Source of the DNA: a virus
Virus record (IMG/VR): IMGVR_UViG_3300049855_000212
Span: 1-38,695 of that record
Strand: one strand, 5' to 3'
Length of the DNA stretch: 38,695 nt
Part shown: positions 38,408 through 38,695 of the stretch, piece by piece
Numbering within the stretch: the stretch's first letter is position 1
Layout: every line of letters begins with the position of its first letter
The notes under the pieces: generated by a model
What the model saw: the letters and a program-made list of their open reading frames with translations, nothing else
Databases searched by the model: none
Told to the model about the DNA's origin: nothing
Program-made: the position numbers and the translations under genes

Positions 38408-38673
38408 TCGAACAGGTATTGGAGGAACGCAAGAAGACTCATGGTGATTTCAAGGATCATGCAAGGATCAGTCAAGGCCTGAAGAGCACTATCCTCAGTG
38501 AGACAAGCCTAGATGTTGTGTTGACTGAGGCGATCGAAATGATCTGTCACAAGTTGGCCCGCATTGCCAGTGGCAATCCTGAACACATCGATCATTGGGA
38601 TGACATTGCAGGATACGCCACTCTGGCAGCCAACTACTTGAGGGAGAAGCAAAATGCAGCCGAACGCATCTGA
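38404..38673 (+). CDS. DUF6378-like phage protein
   Basis: The 89-residue protein has ILEER-type start (MIEQVLEERKKTHGDFKDHA), RISQGLKSTI, TEAIEMICHKLARIASGNPE and HIDHWDDIAGYATLAANYL. This matches the DUF6378 family, common in phages beside MazG-like and nucleotide metabolism genes. The conserved His/Glu/Asp set in a helical fold makes a MazG-like metal-dependent activity possible, but it is untested. It overlaps the MazG-like gene by ATGA; its 3' part is repeated at 1-125. Confidence 0.85.
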   Translation: MIEQVLEERKKTHGDFKDHARISQGLKSTILSETSLDVVLTEAIEMICHKLARIASGNPEHIDHWDDIAGYATLAANYLREKQNAAERI

Positions 38674-38695
38674 GACCTGGCTTAACTGCGTAGAA
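38549..38695. repeat. Right copy of the 147-bp terminal overlap
   Basis: Identical to 1-147 except A at 38675 (G at 127). It contains the end of the DUF6378-like gene and the first 14 codons of the TS-like gene, here with Thr at codon 8. When the genome is treated as a circle one copy should be removed. Confidence 0.9.

Overview
The window is one complete, circularly assembled genome of a tailed bacteriophage (Caudoviricetes). Bases 1-147 recur at 38549-38695 with a single mismatch, so the non-redundant unit is about 38,548 bp. The gene content points to a virulent short-tailed (podovirus-type) phage of a Gram-negative bacterium. It has a P22-type coat protein and portal, P22 gp4/gp10-like neck proteins, three or four long proteins in the position of internal/ejection proteins, no tape measure or tail-tube genes, a GH24 endolysin, and an N4 gp49/Sf6 gp66-family protein. 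I see no integrase, repressor, RNA polymerase or tRNA gene, so host RNA polymerase is presumably used throughout. The host species cannot be told from the sequence.

Layout. (1) The plus-strand early/replication half runs from 32.6 kb through the junction to 9.15 kb. It holds a small basic protein and a Toprim-SF3 primase-helicase (32603-35447), a cassette of small phage genes (35591-37014), then a long chain of overlapping genes: a putative DNA-binding paralogue, a MazG-like protein, a DUF6378-like protein, a thymidylate-synthase family enzyme, dCMP deaminase, family A DNA polymerase and ATP-dependent DNA ligase. After a second promoter come a VRR-NUC nuclease, an SSB-like protein, an SNF2-type helicase and a run of small genes. 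(2) The minus-strand late half runs from 29991 down to 9238: terminase small and large subunits, portal, a head-fibre-like lectin protein, scaffold, coat, neck proteins, ejection-type proteins, tail protein, lysozyme, holin candidate and gp49-like protein. It ends at a strong intrinsic terminator facing the early genes. (3) A third, small minus-strand operon (31450-30424) carries four short genes, one of which is a paralogue of the early regulator-like gene at 37145. (4) Two repeat-rich non-coding stretches (29992-30423 and 31451-32602) flank that operon. They hold palindromes, a GGGCCTA heptamer array, iteron-like repeats, a two-unit direct repeat and an AT-rich tract. They are the best candidate for the replication origin and regulatory centre.

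Expression looks tightly organised. Almost every adjacent gene pair overlaps by ATGA, GTGA or TAATG. Four plus-strand promoters share an extended -10 of the form TGTG(A/C)TA. The late promoter overlaps a perfect 22-bp palindrome whose half-site TATGCTAA also sits just upstream of two early promoters. A motif with the core CCTGAG(G)AAGG is scattered through the whole genome, in genes and between them and in both orientations, far above chance. It is the most unexplained signal in the window.
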